Of a DNA stretch of 64,000 nucleotides, positions 1 through 13,245 are shown in pieces. The stretch's first letter is position 1. Each line of letters begins with the position of its first letter. Source of the DNA: Camillea tinctor (Eukaryota; Ascomycota; Sordariomycetes; Xylariales; Xylariaceae). The stretch covers positions 31,589-95,588 of the forward strand of contig MU394152.1 of the NCBI GenBank assembly GCA_022578605.1, given 5' to 3'. A program made the translations under genes and the position numbers. Below the pieces are notes generated by a model. It worked only from the letters and a program-made list of their open reading frames with translations. It ran no database searches and was not told the DNA's origin.

Positions 1-158
1 CATCAGTAATTGCTTGTCAGATGATTGTATGTATGTTTTGATCTCTCCTTTTTTTGGTGTGTATAAATAGGGGGAAGGGGGGTTGTGTGTTCCAGGGGCA
101 CGGCCTGATTGTTGGAACTATGACAAAAGGGGCAGACAATTGCGCCAGGAGAACACAC

Positions 159-1039
159 CGAGGGGCTATTTCGTTGACTATCACTTTCCCATCCTTGGTC
201 AAGAACATCTCAACGGCGAAGACACCTCTACCCCACAAATTTTCTACGACAGAACATGCAACCTGTTGTGCAAGTTTACATATATCCGTCGACACTCCTC
301 GGGGTGGCATGAAAACTCGAGAGCAAATGTTATCTTCGTGTATGGTCTCAACAACTGGGTATGGTATCAGACGCTTCGTCTGGCCCTCATTATCCTCCGT
401 ACGGATAACGACAACCGAGAGTTCTAGCTCAAACGGCACCCATTTCTCTCCATAGCAAGACAAATTGCTAAATTCTGCTACTGCCTGTCCGAAGTCTGCT
501 TTGCTAGAGATTTTCAGATTACCTCGACCATCAAAAGCGTTATACTTGCTTTTAAGCATCCAGGGGAAGCCAAATTTGCTGGAAGCCTCTTCTAGTGAAG
601 CAAGCATAGTCTCGCCCGGTTCGATGACCATTTGCTCTGCAATGGGGATGCCTTGCTTGCCGAGGTACTCCTTTTGCTCGTACTTGTTCTGAATCAATCG
701 AAGTGTTTTCCACGAGGGGTGAACTTGGACCTTCTTGGTGACCTTGGTACCATTCCCATCGAAGATTGGTATTCCATGCGTAGCAATCTCTTCGAGTACT
801 TCTGTGTTAATATGTTCGGTCTCGACTGTGAGGATATCACAGTGTGTTGCCAATTCCTTAACCTTGGAAAAGTCCTTGTAGGAGCCAGTGACATGGTTCT
901 CGTTACTATTTATGCGCTTTGCGGGTGCGTTCTCAGCATCGATAATGGCGACTTCAATGTCAAGGGGGGCAGCAGCCTCACATAGCATGAGCCCTAATTG
1001 ACCCCCACCAAGGAGGCCGATGACAGGATTGGAACTCAT
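159..1039 (-). CDS. ADE2: Phosphoribosylaminoimidazole carboxylase, first exon (partial)
   Basis: This is the N-terminal part of AIR carboxylase, which makes CAIR in purine synthesis. The exon encodes 293 residues. They begin MSSNPVIGLLGGGQLG, the PurK-type nucleotide-binding start, and continue through the ATP-grasp fold to VNEIAPR near the end. The start at 1039 is preferred over an upstream ATG at 1066 because the glycine-rich motif normally lies very near the N-terminus. At 158 a GTGTGT donor follows the APR codon. Open reading continues to about 17, but the residues no longer match the family, so I read this as intron. The rest (the PHNSGH segment and the PurE-like carboxylase domain) should lie beyond the left edge. 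It is divergent from TEF1. Family identity is secure; the 3' boundary is inferred. Confidence 0.9.
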
Positions 1040-2116
1040 CTTGGGACAAGGTAGACGCAAGTGCAATTATAAGACCGGGAGAGAGTAGTAGAGATGTTCT
1101 GGAAATAAGGAGTAGAGTACTACAGAGGAGGTGACCGTTCGAATATATGGACACTTTAGTAAAGATAAAATATCTCGCTAGCGGGGCGAATGGAACAAGT
1201 CTAGGTTAAGGAGGTCAGAGCGGAAGTTTAAAAGCAACTGGAAAAACTGAAATGCATAATTTTATTGAAAGGTGTAGGTAATTTTGAAAAATAATAATTG
1301 AAAATTCAATATCAATTCCTCAATATTATTTGTTTAAAATTTCATTTGATAATTTTTATTTAGATAAAAGCTTATTTATTATTATAAAAACACTTACCAT
1401 ATTGTGCATGTTTGCTGTAACAATAGGTGGGAGAATTTACATAGGTGCCAACAATTAGTTGTAAGTATGACGTCTAGCCTCCTACGGCGATGGTACTTAG
1501 GTACCTAGGTAGGATTCACTAACAATATTGGGCTTAGTGCACCAGCCACTATCCTGCCTAGTGTGCCTCCCTAGAGTCCTAGTAGCTTAGGTAGGGAAAG
1601 CACCGCCCGCACTTTAGGCATCCCGAGTTAGGTGGAAAAATTTTTTTTTTTTTGAGTTGTGGAAGAAAGTCAATGAGGGGCAAGTGCCCCCGCAGCAATC
1701 AAGCGCGTAGCCACCCTTTCCCACCTTTTCCTAGGAATAAAAACCACAACACCCATCCCACTCCCCTTCTTCTGATCTCTCTTTCGATTCTCTGTCACTA
1801 TACCGTTAATCATAAGCATTAACATCTGGCAAACGTGAGCATTCTCTCTCTCTAACTTCCCATCTTCCTTCTTCCCTTAAGCCATCAATCATCACCCTCT
1901 TCTTCACGGCCATTTCCTATTCTTTTTAATCCATCCTTCCTCTGCACCCATTTCCCTCTTCCTCTTCTTCTCTGATCCATCCGCAACTCACCTCACCACC
2001 AACTTTTGGAGAGAACCACCAGCTAACCTGCCTACTCTACGAGCAGCTTCACTCCGTCTCCCTCTTCTACCAGAATCACCACATAGTCAACAGAAGCTAG
2101 CCTTCCAGACGCCACA
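1040..2116. promoter_or_regulatory. Divergent ADE2/TEF1 intergenic region
   Basis: This 1.08 kb spacer carries both promoters. Positions 1250-1395 are very AT-rich. An ACCTAGGT palindrome lies at 1503-1510. From about 1740 the sequence is pyrimidine-rich, as expected upstream of a highly expressed fungal gene. A GTGAGC donor near 1835 and a CAACAG acceptor ending near 2093 suggest a 5' UTR intron of about 260 nt in TEF1. That intron is inferred, not proven. Confidence 0.5.
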
Positions 2117-4040
<1,924 letters not shown>

Positions 4041-4607
4041 GCTGGCCAAAAAGGAGACTTGGAGTTCCGGATGGAGATGCCACCTTTCCCTTTGTTCACG
4101 CTCACGACTCGATCACGCCACCACGAATCTTCTTTGCCTTACATGATATGTTCACCCGGATATTTGACTAGGGTGCTCAACATGAGAGGAGGGGTTATGG
4201 GCATCTCGCGACAAAACTTTCTCATCTTATGCTTGTAGTAAAATAGAGTCATAGACCGTGATCACTCCCGTCTAATGAATGATTGTGAAAGAAATATTAT
4301 GAATATGATGCTAGCACCTAAGTAATTCTGTGACCACTCAGACTTTGTAGTATCGTGTCTATTCTCGAGGTTCATGCAATGCCAGTCACCCATATTTAAA
4401 GAGTATTTGCCTCGTTCGTTTGGGACAATACCCATCATATGGTTTATTATATTGTCATAAGAAGTATTATATATATGATGGAATAGCGTTGTGCCTTTTT
4501 TTTCTCTATTTCTTATTGCTACGCCCTGTCTCCCCCTTGCTATCTAACACCGTAATCTACTCTACACAGCAACAATCCTTTTTAGATACAGCACACCACT
4601 AACTCAA
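4041..4607. other. Convergent TEF1/SLS1 3' region
   Basis: The 3' UTRs of two convergent genes lie here. AT-rich stretches around 4290-4480 could hold polyadenylation signals. No gene or notable repeat was seen. Confidence 0.5.
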
Positions 4608-7416
4608 CTAACTTGTCAAGGGCTCACCATTAGCATTAACTGGCCATAGCCGCTTGTTCGTAGCAAAGTTCAAGCTGCTTTCTAGGAACCTCTCCTGCGC
4701 CGTCTCTTTGGCCACGTCCTTATCATTTCCTTCCACCTCCGTTCCAGGCAGGGGTTCAAGCGTGATCTCAGCACGCCGACCGCCGCCACGGCCAGCCTCG
4801 ATGGAGGTGTAGGTGAGGCGGTGACCCTCATGAGGTAGGGAGATGGAGCGGTGGACCTCGAGGCCAACAAAGGTGTACTGGACGCTAGTATCCTCGTCCT
4901 CTTCACCCGTGTCGTTGCCTGCGTTCGCGAAGAGGCGGCGAGGCACGGGAAAGCGCTGGTGAGGGGGCGCTTCGAGCTTGCCCTCTTCGAGGTTGAGTGG
5001 GGCCGCGCTAAGGAAGTCAATGATGGGTTGCCAGGCGGCGAGGGTGGGACGGTCCTTGGCCTCAAGGACGGAGTACTGGGTCTGGGTGAAGCGTAGGTCG
5101 ACAGGGGAGGAGGGGAGTAGCACGTCTGTGTGGTGGGTGCGCGTGATGGCGATGAGGCTGTCGACACCTATGATTTGCTTGTCGGTGGCAGCGACACGGA
5201 GCTCGAGGATGGGTGCGAGAGGCTCCTCGGCGCGCTCGTTGGACTCCTTTTCGATCTCCTTTTCCCTCAACGCTACGGCCCGCCGCTCCTCTGCGTATAA
5301 CCTCTTCCTGAGATGTATTGGCATCTTAGGCGGCTTGGGCACGATGCAGAGCTCCGGAGATGGCCAGAAGCGGAAGACGATGGTCGTCTTGGGTTGATTA
5401 TCTATGGGTTGAAGAAGTGGTTCTTGGTGTTCCTGGAATTTGACAAAGTGGTGAGGGTGTGGTGTCATGGGTACGAAGATATGTTTTTCTTGGCTAAGCA
5501 TATGATCAGAGGTCCCAGGAGCTGCGGTGGACTCTTCGGATTCGTAAGGATGTAATAGAGAGCCAAAGCGCGCCACGGTTGAGGTTCGAATACCACGAGA
5601 CCATCGGACAGCAGGTTCTTCAGCTGTCTCTCCGAGAACGAAAGCGTCCTTTGGTGAGAATGTAGATTCAGGTTCGAAAGGTAGGTCGAGTTCCTTGAAA
5701 GGCAGGCTTAGGGCGGGATTTTCATCTTTTCGAGACAAGGGGAGAATATAACGGCCCCAACTGGACATTTTGTCTCTCCAGCTTAATTTCTCCATACTCG
5801 TGCTATCTATGACAAATCGGCCTTGAGACGGGGCTTGCGAATTTAACCCGTGGAGGCTTGACGATACGTATCGCGGCCTGAGGCCGGTGAGAAGAAGCCG
5901 GAAGACGACATGTCGCATATCTTCAACATGGCCAAGCCCCTTATTGGCTCGCGATTTCACCTGGATCCAAGTCACATGAATCTACCACAAACCATGTTAG
6001 AATGAACAAGTCCTCTTTCGCAGGTTATTGCCACTTACCCTTCTGCTAGTGCTGCTACATCTTAGATGAGTATTGGTAATACGGCCGACTTCTTCTAGAA
6101 TATGATCGTCAATTTTACCAGGGGTTATGAGTACACTCGGAAAAGTCGATTGTTCGATCGCTTTCAGGGTCGTATGGAGGTCCTGGAGCACAGCTTCGGC
6201 CTTGGGCTTAGTAGTGATGAGGCGAAGCGACCTCTGGTTTCGGATGGCCTCGATCCTTTCGCCAGGTTCGAGCCATATATGACTTAACGTGTTCATGAAG
6301 CGCTGAGTGCCCCCTTCAGAATATTTAGTAGGACATTTGATTTTAACAGGAGAGAACAAACGTACGCATCAAGAGAATGAACTCGTTGTTACGAAGTTTA
6401 ACCATGGTCTCGCCTAGGCCGACAGTAAGCTCGGCAATGGTAAGACCCCAGCACTTGCGTAAAATACGGATAGCAATTCGCTCCTTAGGAGTGGCATTAG
6501 TTGGTATATAGCCTCGCAGGCTCGGATCGACATCTCCTCGATTGGCAGAACTTGAATGCGCCAAGGGCACCCAGGGGGATATGCTCTTGACCCAGACACG
6601 CTTGCGGACAATGGTATCGATGTGCTCACCAACTATAGGCGTTTCGGCAGACTCAGAAGATGTTTCCTCCACGGCTGCTTCTTCAGAATCGAGCTCTTCC
6701 AGCGCATCGTCGGGATCAATTTGGTTGTGCTCTTTTTCATGTTTATTATAGTAATCGACCAACTGGGGAACCAGGAACCCATCAACCAATATATTCTGTA
6801 ACTTGCGAAATTCCTTCTCTGTCATTGTCGTGTCTGCCCGAGGCCTTAGACCATCAATGTAGGAATGAACATCATCGGTACTGGGGTCTGTGCCCCGACT
6901 TTTGAGCATTGCTTCAATGTCGGCAACCTCATGGTCAGGAACAACCTCGATGCTTTCCGACTCGTTGAATACACTGTTCTTCTTAACAAGCCCGCCGTCT
7001 TTCATGACAATGGCCTGTGCAGGCTTCCCCAGCATATCCAAGCCGAGATTGGAAGAGGTTTCAGTAAGAAGCCTGCCGCCAGACAGGCGTTTCTTACGGG
7101 GTGTGACACGCCGATATCTTTTTGCACCTATACCGGCATGATTCTGGTCGAAGCTCTGGTCAAAGCTTTGATCGGGGCCCTCGAAGGGGTCGTTTCTATT
7201 GCGTCTTTCATACCATTCCTCTTCAAATTCGGGGGCGACCGAGGAGGGGGAAGAAGGGAAGGAGAGGGAGGGAGAGGAGGAGAAGGAGGAGACGAATTTG
7301 AGGCCGAATGTGCGGTTTATGGGACTTATAGACTGGGGTAGACGGGAATACTGGCGCAGGATGCGCAGTCGGCAGCCTAGACAGACATTGCCGCCGGATA
7401 TGCCTCGTGAGATCAT
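4608..7416 (-). CDS. SLS1: SLS1-like mitochondrial inner-membrane-bound regulator
   Basis: Probable ortholog of Sls1, a mitochondrial inner-membrane protein that links transcription and translation of mitochondrial genes in yeast. Exons on the minus strand: 7416-6366, 6313-6039 and 5981-4608, giving about 899 residues. The N-terminus is rich in Arg and Ser with few acids (MISRGISGGNVCLGCRLRIL), as in a presequence. The middle holds the stretch WVKSISPWVPLAH and then CWGLTIAELTVGLGE, followed by KH-like repeat sequence with LEEVGRITNTHLR before the last exon. The central segment 'AAVEETSSESAE' is acidic and disordered. The 52-nt and 57-nt introns use GTACGT and GTAAGT donors. Naming rests on recalled family pattern, so identity is good but not certain. 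It diverges from NSE3 across 458 bp. Confidence 0.75.
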
Positions 7417-7874
7417 GGGGGATTTAAGAATGGCCGTTGTTGTTACTGTTGCTGTTGCTATGGCGGGGCAAAATGTATAAATTTCGTGTAAATGACTTTT
7501 TTTTTTCTCTCTCCTTCTTTTATCTTTCTTTATCTTTTGTTAGTACTATCTTATCTTCTTGAAAAAAAAAAAAAGACTGGTCCCTGCTGCAGGACATTTC
7601 CTAATAGGGAAAACTCTTAAAAAAAAACCCACCCCCACTAGATCCACCTTTCCACGCGACAAGACTAACCTAATTAAATCGAATTGACCTAAATTGAATT
7701 AAACTGACCCGAACTAAACCGCGTCAATATACCTACCTACCTTCTATATACTTGAATATACCTATCTCTTATTTGCCTATCGACATACCTAACCTAGGAA
7801 CCTAGGTAGTTATTTACATCCTCCACCATTCTGTCTCTGTACCTGCATTCACATATTCACCTATCATCGTAGTC
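7417..7874. promoter_or_regulatory. Divergent SLS1/NSE3 promoter
   Basis: A short shared spacer. It has T and A runs (7499-7506, 7561-7574), AT-rich sequence near 7670-7720, and ACCTAGGT at 7800-7807 within a cluster of TACCTA-like words. No specific factor site could be assigned. Confidence 0.45.
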
Positions 7875-8936
7875 ATGCCACCCCAGACACAGATGCAGAC
7901 ACAGAAACGCAGAAGGACAACCAACCAGGATGAAGATGATCAAGCAGCGCGCCGACGCCAGTCGCGGCGAAACAACGACTCTAACGATGATTCAGAACCA
8001 TCTGACGATGACCACGACAGATCAGCAGCTGATGGCACCGAAAGCCAGCTGATCAAGAAGCTGGTACGATATGCTCTAGCCTGCGAATATGCGAGGATAC
8101 CAATCAAGAGGGATGGCATCCGTGACAAAGGTAGGCAAATCTCTACTATATCTATTTAATCGGCTCTATCTCGCTTCTAACGACTCCCGCCCTCCAGTTC
8201 TAGGAAATAACCCGAGATCTTTTAGGCGGGTTTTCGACGGCGCACAGGGACAGCTGCGGAGTGTATTTGGCATGGAAATGTCCGAGTTGCCAATGAGAGA
8301 AAAGCGTACGCTGAAGGAAAAACAAAGTGAGCCAGCTCTCTGCCACGGTCCTCTCCTATATTTTCTCCTGCCTTCGTTCCATCCACTGACACCCACGTCC
8401 ATATAGAGGCTACTGCTAGAAAAGCAGCCTCACAGGGTCCCGCTTCCTCGCGACAATACGTCCTTGTCTCTACCCTTCCCCAAGAATACAAATCGCAACC
8501 TATAATCGGTCCATCCCGCATACCTAGCTCGTCTGAGGAAGCTGCCTACGTGGGTTTTTACACCATGTTGATCTCTCTCATCGTCCTAACCGGCGGCGAG
8601 CTGAGCAATGTCAAACTGAAGCGCTACTTAGCCCGCCTGAATGCGGGTCAGAATCTGCCCAACGACAGAACTGATAACGTGTTGCAGAAGCTAGTTAGGC
8701 AGGGCTACATTGACAAGGTTGTAGAGAAATCAGATGGTGAGGAAGACACGATAACCTGGTGTGTCGGGCCTCGGGGCAAAGTTGAGGTCCCACCACAGAG
8801 TATTGCTGCATTTATTACCGAGGTCTGGGGTGAGTTACCTGAAGATTTTGACAAGAAACTTCAGAGGAGCTTGGGCATCCAGAAAACCCCAGTCGTGAAT
8901 GACGTAGGCAGGGAGGAACAAGAATCGGAGAGCTGA
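7875..8936 (+). CDS. NSE3: Smc5/6 complex subunit Nse3 (MAGE family)
   Basis: Nse3 is the MAGE-homology subunit of the Smc5/6 complex; with Nse1 and Nse4 it serves DNA repair and chromosome segregation in the nucleus. Exons 7875-8130, 8198-8326 and 8407-8936 give 304 residues. The first 55 residues are a basic/acidic disordered tail. The MAGE domain follows: LVRYALACEYARIPIKRDGI, then FRRVFDGAQGQLRSVFGMEM, and in the last exon YVGFYTMLISLIVLTGGELS and the winged-helix segment with KLVRQGYIDKV. Two introns (67 and 80 nt) join in matching phase (1 and 1). The domain is recognised from the family pattern; length fits fungal Nse3. Confidence 0.88.
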
Positions 8937-9261
8937 GAGTATCCCAAAAGACAGAAGAGGATGTATATACCTGGTCGTCCTCGAGGACAAGGGGTGGCGG
9001 TTGGGAAGATATGCCCAAAGCCTAAGGCTTCGTTGCATTTCATTATTCGCAGAGGCAACTGCTCTTTTGGTAGGGAATGAATATTGACGTGGCTAGGACT
9101 CTCTACCACATATTTTTAGAACACTGAAGTAATCATACCGTGTTCGCGTTAACGCCGATGTTATCCTACACCCGAGTAGGTAATATGGAACGATACCTAA
9201 TATATTCGCAAAGCCCACCTAGCTACCTCATATGCGTGTTGAACTTTTCTCCTACTTCATT

Positions 9262-9339
<78 letters not shown>

Positions 9340-9418
9340 TTCCTCCTTTTTCTTCTAACCGGATGGCATTCTCCCAAAGAGAGGGGGGGGATTGTAACCG
9401 ACAGTTCGGCAGCTATCA
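8937..9418. other. Convergent NSE3/YSF3 3' region
   Basis: Holds the 3' UTRs of both genes, a long GT microsatellite (listed separately) and a G8 run near 9383. No gene was seen. Confidence 0.5.
9264..9338. repeat. (GT)n microsatellite, about 37 units
   Basis: An uninterrupted GT dinucleotide tract of about 75 nt between two convergent genes. It creates false Cys/Val reading frames. It could form Z-DNA and its length is likely to vary between strains. Confidence 0.98.
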
Positions 9419-9816
9419 CTATCCAGATCTGTGCTGGGCAATAGGCTCTTCACCCTCTCGCGGAGGGGGGGGGCCGCAAGGTTGGACCATCTTCCGTATC
9501 AGCTGGGCGCGAACTTTGGCAGCAGGTTCGTTCTGTGCAAGTGATATATAGGCGAGATGGGGAGGATGGCCGACGATACTCGAATAGGTATCCCGTGAAA
9601 TGTTAGTTCTCCATTCCCACGAGGTAGTGTCCGGATGACCAGTTCCAACGTATTTCGCCTGTAAACGCTCAAGCTCTTGCTGAGTGCGTAATTTGTCCGC
9701 CTGTTCGCGCGCGTTGTTAGCGACTTGTCTTCTTTAAAGTAGTGGGTATGTGTATATATGTATGAATATTCGATCGAGAGAGGTGACATGGGACAGAGAA
9801 AAAAAACACTCACCAT
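9419..9816 (-). CDS. YSF3: Splicing factor 3B subunit 5 (SF3b10)
   Basis: A small SF3b subunit of the U2 snRNP, 94 residues. On the minus strand the first coding exon is just the ATG (9816-9814). A GTGAGT donor follows directly, then a 113-nt intron ending CGAACAG, then the exon 9700-9419. The spliced protein starts MADKLRTQQELERLQAKYVG and carries the family's TGHPDTTSWEW, RDTYSSIVGH, LAQNE and MVQPCGPPPPRE. All match SF3B5, whose usual length is about 85-95. The stop is TAG at 9421-9419. A C9 run encodes the proline stretch. The open frame from 9816 to 9499 that reads through the intron is not the protein. Its start faces the MYND-like gene. Confidence 0.93.
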
Positions 9817-10476
9817 TTTTATAGAGCTGTATCTGATAGATAGAGAATAAGAGGATTCTGCACGTCTTCTAGTAGTTGAGGTGGTGGTTATTGTTGTTGT
9901 TATTATTCAAAATCGCGGCAGATCAAGTAGTAGGTACCTGAGATAGGAAGGGAGTATGTATGTACAAATGGTAGGCTATCTGGTAGATTTTATAAATGCA
10001 CTGGGGAATAAAAAGAAAAGTGGTTCATCACTTATTAAGGTTACCTACCTACTATGTATGTACCTACCTACTAACCTAGCAGCCTAGTAGTGTACATAAT
10101 ACCTAGTAAGCAGCTAAGGTAGATAAGCTTTGACCCCTTATTCTTATAAGGTCAAGAGGTGCATAGCTGAAAACATTTGATCATCCAATCCAAGGTGACT
10201 TATACCATACACTACATTTCCTCACCTTTGCCTCGCCCATTCATCGAAGGGTTCTGTCCTGTTTTCTCACGCATATACCATATACAGACCTATGGGCATA
10301 TAAAAACTATATCGTCACTTAATTAGTTGTCTATTTCTTGGGCTTTTCAAACAACGGGATTCTACGCGCGCACAGCTACCTGCGCATTTTGCGTGCCTAA
10401 GGCGATAAGGGCTGAGAGTACCACTTCCTTTCATATTAGGTTATAAAACTACTTACAGATACCCCTGAGTTCCATC
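9817..10476. promoter_or_regulatory. Divergent YSF3/MYND-like gene spacer
   Basis: A 660-bp spacer with several TACCTA/TAGGTA words (10044-10124). An inverted TTATAAGG-like pair lies near 10138-10152. No transcription factor site is clear. Confidence 0.4.
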
Positions 10477-11870
10477 ATGCTGGAGCCCTGGGATGAAGTG
10501 GTCGCGCTTCAGAAAGAACGTCTTCTCTGTGCCGAGGATGTACAGACTATTAGAGACTTATGTGCCAAGCAACATGGGACAAAACATGTTGTAGAATGCA
10601 CCGAATGTTGGACTCGCCTACTAAACCGCATGAGAGATCGATATCTGAATACTTCCACTAAAGAATGGTTTTCTGGACGACGCGCATTTCTTCAGGATTT
10701 AGACACCATGTTTTCTCAGGCTCGAGCTCATGAGCTTGACCTCGGCGCCATCGAGGAACGCATAACCGACGAAAAGAAAGAATGGTACCGCGACAGGGCC
10801 AGAAGCCTGGGTCTTCACGCAGCCACCAAATCCCCAACAGAAGCTGTCGCACTTCAGCGCAAGTTAAACGATCGGACGTTAACCACTGACCAACTGGCAC
10901 TAGAGCTGCGGGTAGCGTTTAGCGATGGTACTATTCGGAGTGAAGAGGCCTTCAACGATTTCATAGATCGATTGAAGATGGCAAAATCGCCGAAGGCCCG
11001 GAATGATGCCTATATTGATATTTTCTTTCAACCCAGCCATGATGCGGCAGGGGCTGCCAGAGTCCAGAAATACATTAACATGGTAGCAAATGGCGTGCCT
11101 ATTGCAGATGCATTAAACGCCATGTTCAACGATCGCCAATCCGCAAAGGGGGATCGCGACCAGAGGCAGGAGCTTCAAAAACAGCTCGAAGAGCTTAGGA
11201 GGGCCAAAGCAGCGCACGAGATGAGCAAGGCTAAAAAGGATAAGGCTCAACAGGACAAAGCAAAGGTCGCCGCATCCTCCAGTGCACAATACAAGCTCCC
11301 CCCATGTTCCGTCTGTGAGAAAGACGTAGATCCCCAGAATTTCCTATCGTGCCCGCTTTGTCAAATCCTCGCTGAGCATTACGGTCTTCGAAACGAACCT
11401 ACTATCTTCTGTTCGCAAGGCTGCCAGGACGACGGTTACGTAGGTTGAACGCCGGTCCTACCAACTTGTAGGCTGAGCTGGATGCTAACTCTAGACAGGA
11501 AGCCCACACGCGCGAAACCCACGAATGTGCAGCTGGGGATGAGTGCACGCTTGTCGCCGACGAAGACGTCGAGATGAACACGGGTGATCAGACCATGTTG
11601 ACGCTCTGTCAAGAATGTGTAGAAACGCTGGAAACACCGTCTACCTTCTGCTCTTCGCGCTGTTTCAATCTCAACTTCCAGCGTCATCGGGAGGAAGTTC
11701 ATCTCCCAGGACGGCAAAAGGCCGGCTTCGAGGTCAAGGATGAAAACCAACTCGTGTTCGATGATGAAGATAAAACCAAGTACGGAGCTAAACAGATCGA
11801 AGATCACATCGTCACTCTCCACGAGGCAATAGCTCAGTGGCAGCAGATCACAGGCGCAACTGTAACATGA
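10477..11870 (+). CDS. Double MYND-like zinc-finger protein, function unknown
   Basis: Exons 10477-11439 and 11499-11870 give 444 residues; the 59-nt intron is phase 0. I do not recognise a named ortholog. The first 225 residues are mostly helical with no clear motif. Residues about 225-270 form a charged Lys/Ala/Gln coiled-coil-like linker. The C-terminus is cysteine-rich: C277xxC280, C292xxC295, C312xxxC316, then H324, H329 and C331 resemble a MYND finger. A second set, C358xxC361 and C372xxxC376 with following His residues (FQRHREEVH), resembles another. MYND domains bind proline-rich peptides, so a scaffold or adaptor role is possible but is inference. The intron falls inside the first finger, so retention would break it. 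Confidence 0.8.
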
Positions 11871-12614
11871 TGTGATGTGATACTCTAAAGATACTAACTA
11901 GATCGAGCTGGGGCGCCGTTTGTCAAGCAATTCCGATAAGATACTATCCCTGTATTTGAGATGGCCTCACCGCCGACCATTTAAGCGATCGAAATAGTTG
12001 CTTACTCTGGAGCTATGAAAGTGCTGAGGTTTAGGTGCCCCCCTCCTTCCCTCCCCCCATCAGGTTGTGTCCTGGGCAGAATAAAGGGTCTGATGTAGTA
12101 AGCTATATGTGGTAGAGAAAAGGATCAAGTTAAAGGGGTTGGTGGTTAATTATTTAGTTGCAGTAGAGCTTGAAATTGTATTATTCATTAAGTAGTGTCT
12201 AGGAGGGGGAGGGGTGGGGGGGGGGGGGGGAGCAAACGACAATGAACTTGAAGGGATAACAATATTCAGCTGAGACGGACCTCTGTTACCTTAGTTCAAA
12301 GCTTGCTCGTAGATACGCGAATCCGATTCCGTGCCAACCTAAGCAGCTTAACCTTAGTAACAACTTTTCCGGACGCTTGTGCTCGGCGCCGATATTTTTT
12401 TTAGACCGAGCTCCCCCAAATAGCAGGTTAAGGCGGTCGGAACTTGAATTTGCCATTTGTTGCATCATTCCCCTTCTCTTTTTTTCTCTCCCCCGAATTT
12501 CACAATTAATACAAGGCCAAGTGTGAACATCAACAAAGCCTTTTTCTCCTTCACTCTTCATCGCCCTACCCTTCCGCCACCACCTGCAGATCTGGTCTCA
12601 GGTGAAAGCTCGAC
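11871..12614. other. Intergenic region before ISD11
   Basis: Contains the 3' UTR of the MYND-like gene, a near-continuous G tract at about 12201-12231, and a CT-rich leader before ISD11 (12460-12600). No gene was seen. Confidence 0.45.
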
Positions 12615-13245
12615 ATGTCAATAGTTTCTGCCCTGAAGGGCGATATGCCACAACAAGCTCGGTCATTGGTGAGTTAATATCTAAGCTGCCTGTCTGTATA
12701 TGTACATAGCAAATCCACACCATATATTGAACGAATCTGTTCAGAAGCGCGCACTCTGCACCACTTGACCCAATAGTCCCAGGCTTCTAGCTAATGCAAT
12801 CCCCGCGCAACCCAGTACCGTCAACTTCTCCGCCAAGGCGAGCAGTTCCAGGCGTACAACTTTAGAGAGTATGCGAAGCGACGAACGAGAGATGCCTTCC
12901 GAGAGAACATGAACGTCGAGGATCCTAGACAGATACAAGACCTCATTCAGAAGGGGCTCAAGGAGTTGCAAGTTATGAAGGTGCGCCGAGCCTTGCTCAT
13001 TTCCTTTGCGACCGATCGGCAGTGTTGCGCGGGCGTGCGATAATGCTAACACTTCTCCCACTCAGCGCCAAACAGTTCTCAGTCAGTTCTATCAGCTCGA
13101 TCGGTTAGTCGTCGAGGGGGGGATGGCGGTACGTATATTCGTGGGGGGAGGCCCCAAATCCAGAGAAGCCGCTGCTAATTTCCGCCACCAGGGAAAAGAC
13201 AAGGGGAAGTCGGGCGACACCACACGACAGAAGGATACAGGGTAA
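12615..13245 (+). CDS. ISD11: LYR protein Isd11, Fe-S cluster assembly
   Basis: Isd11 (LYRM4) stabilises the mitochondrial cysteine desulfurase Nfs1 and is needed for Fe-S cluster assembly. Four exons: 12615-12668, 12816-12980, 13066-13128 and 13192-13245, all phase 0, giving 111 residues. The L18-Y19-R20 motif spans the first exon junction. Then come [27 protein letters not shown] and [14 protein letters not shown], all typical of the family. The last exon adds a basic hydrophilic tail ([10 protein letters not shown]) that yeast-type proteins do not need. No single open frame spans the gene, so it is easily missed. Gene model and identity are both well supported by the conserved residues and consistent splice phases. 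Confidence 0.92.

Noticed and set aside
9232..9551. Open frames with long Cys/Val runs
   Set aside because: Translations of the GT microsatellite.
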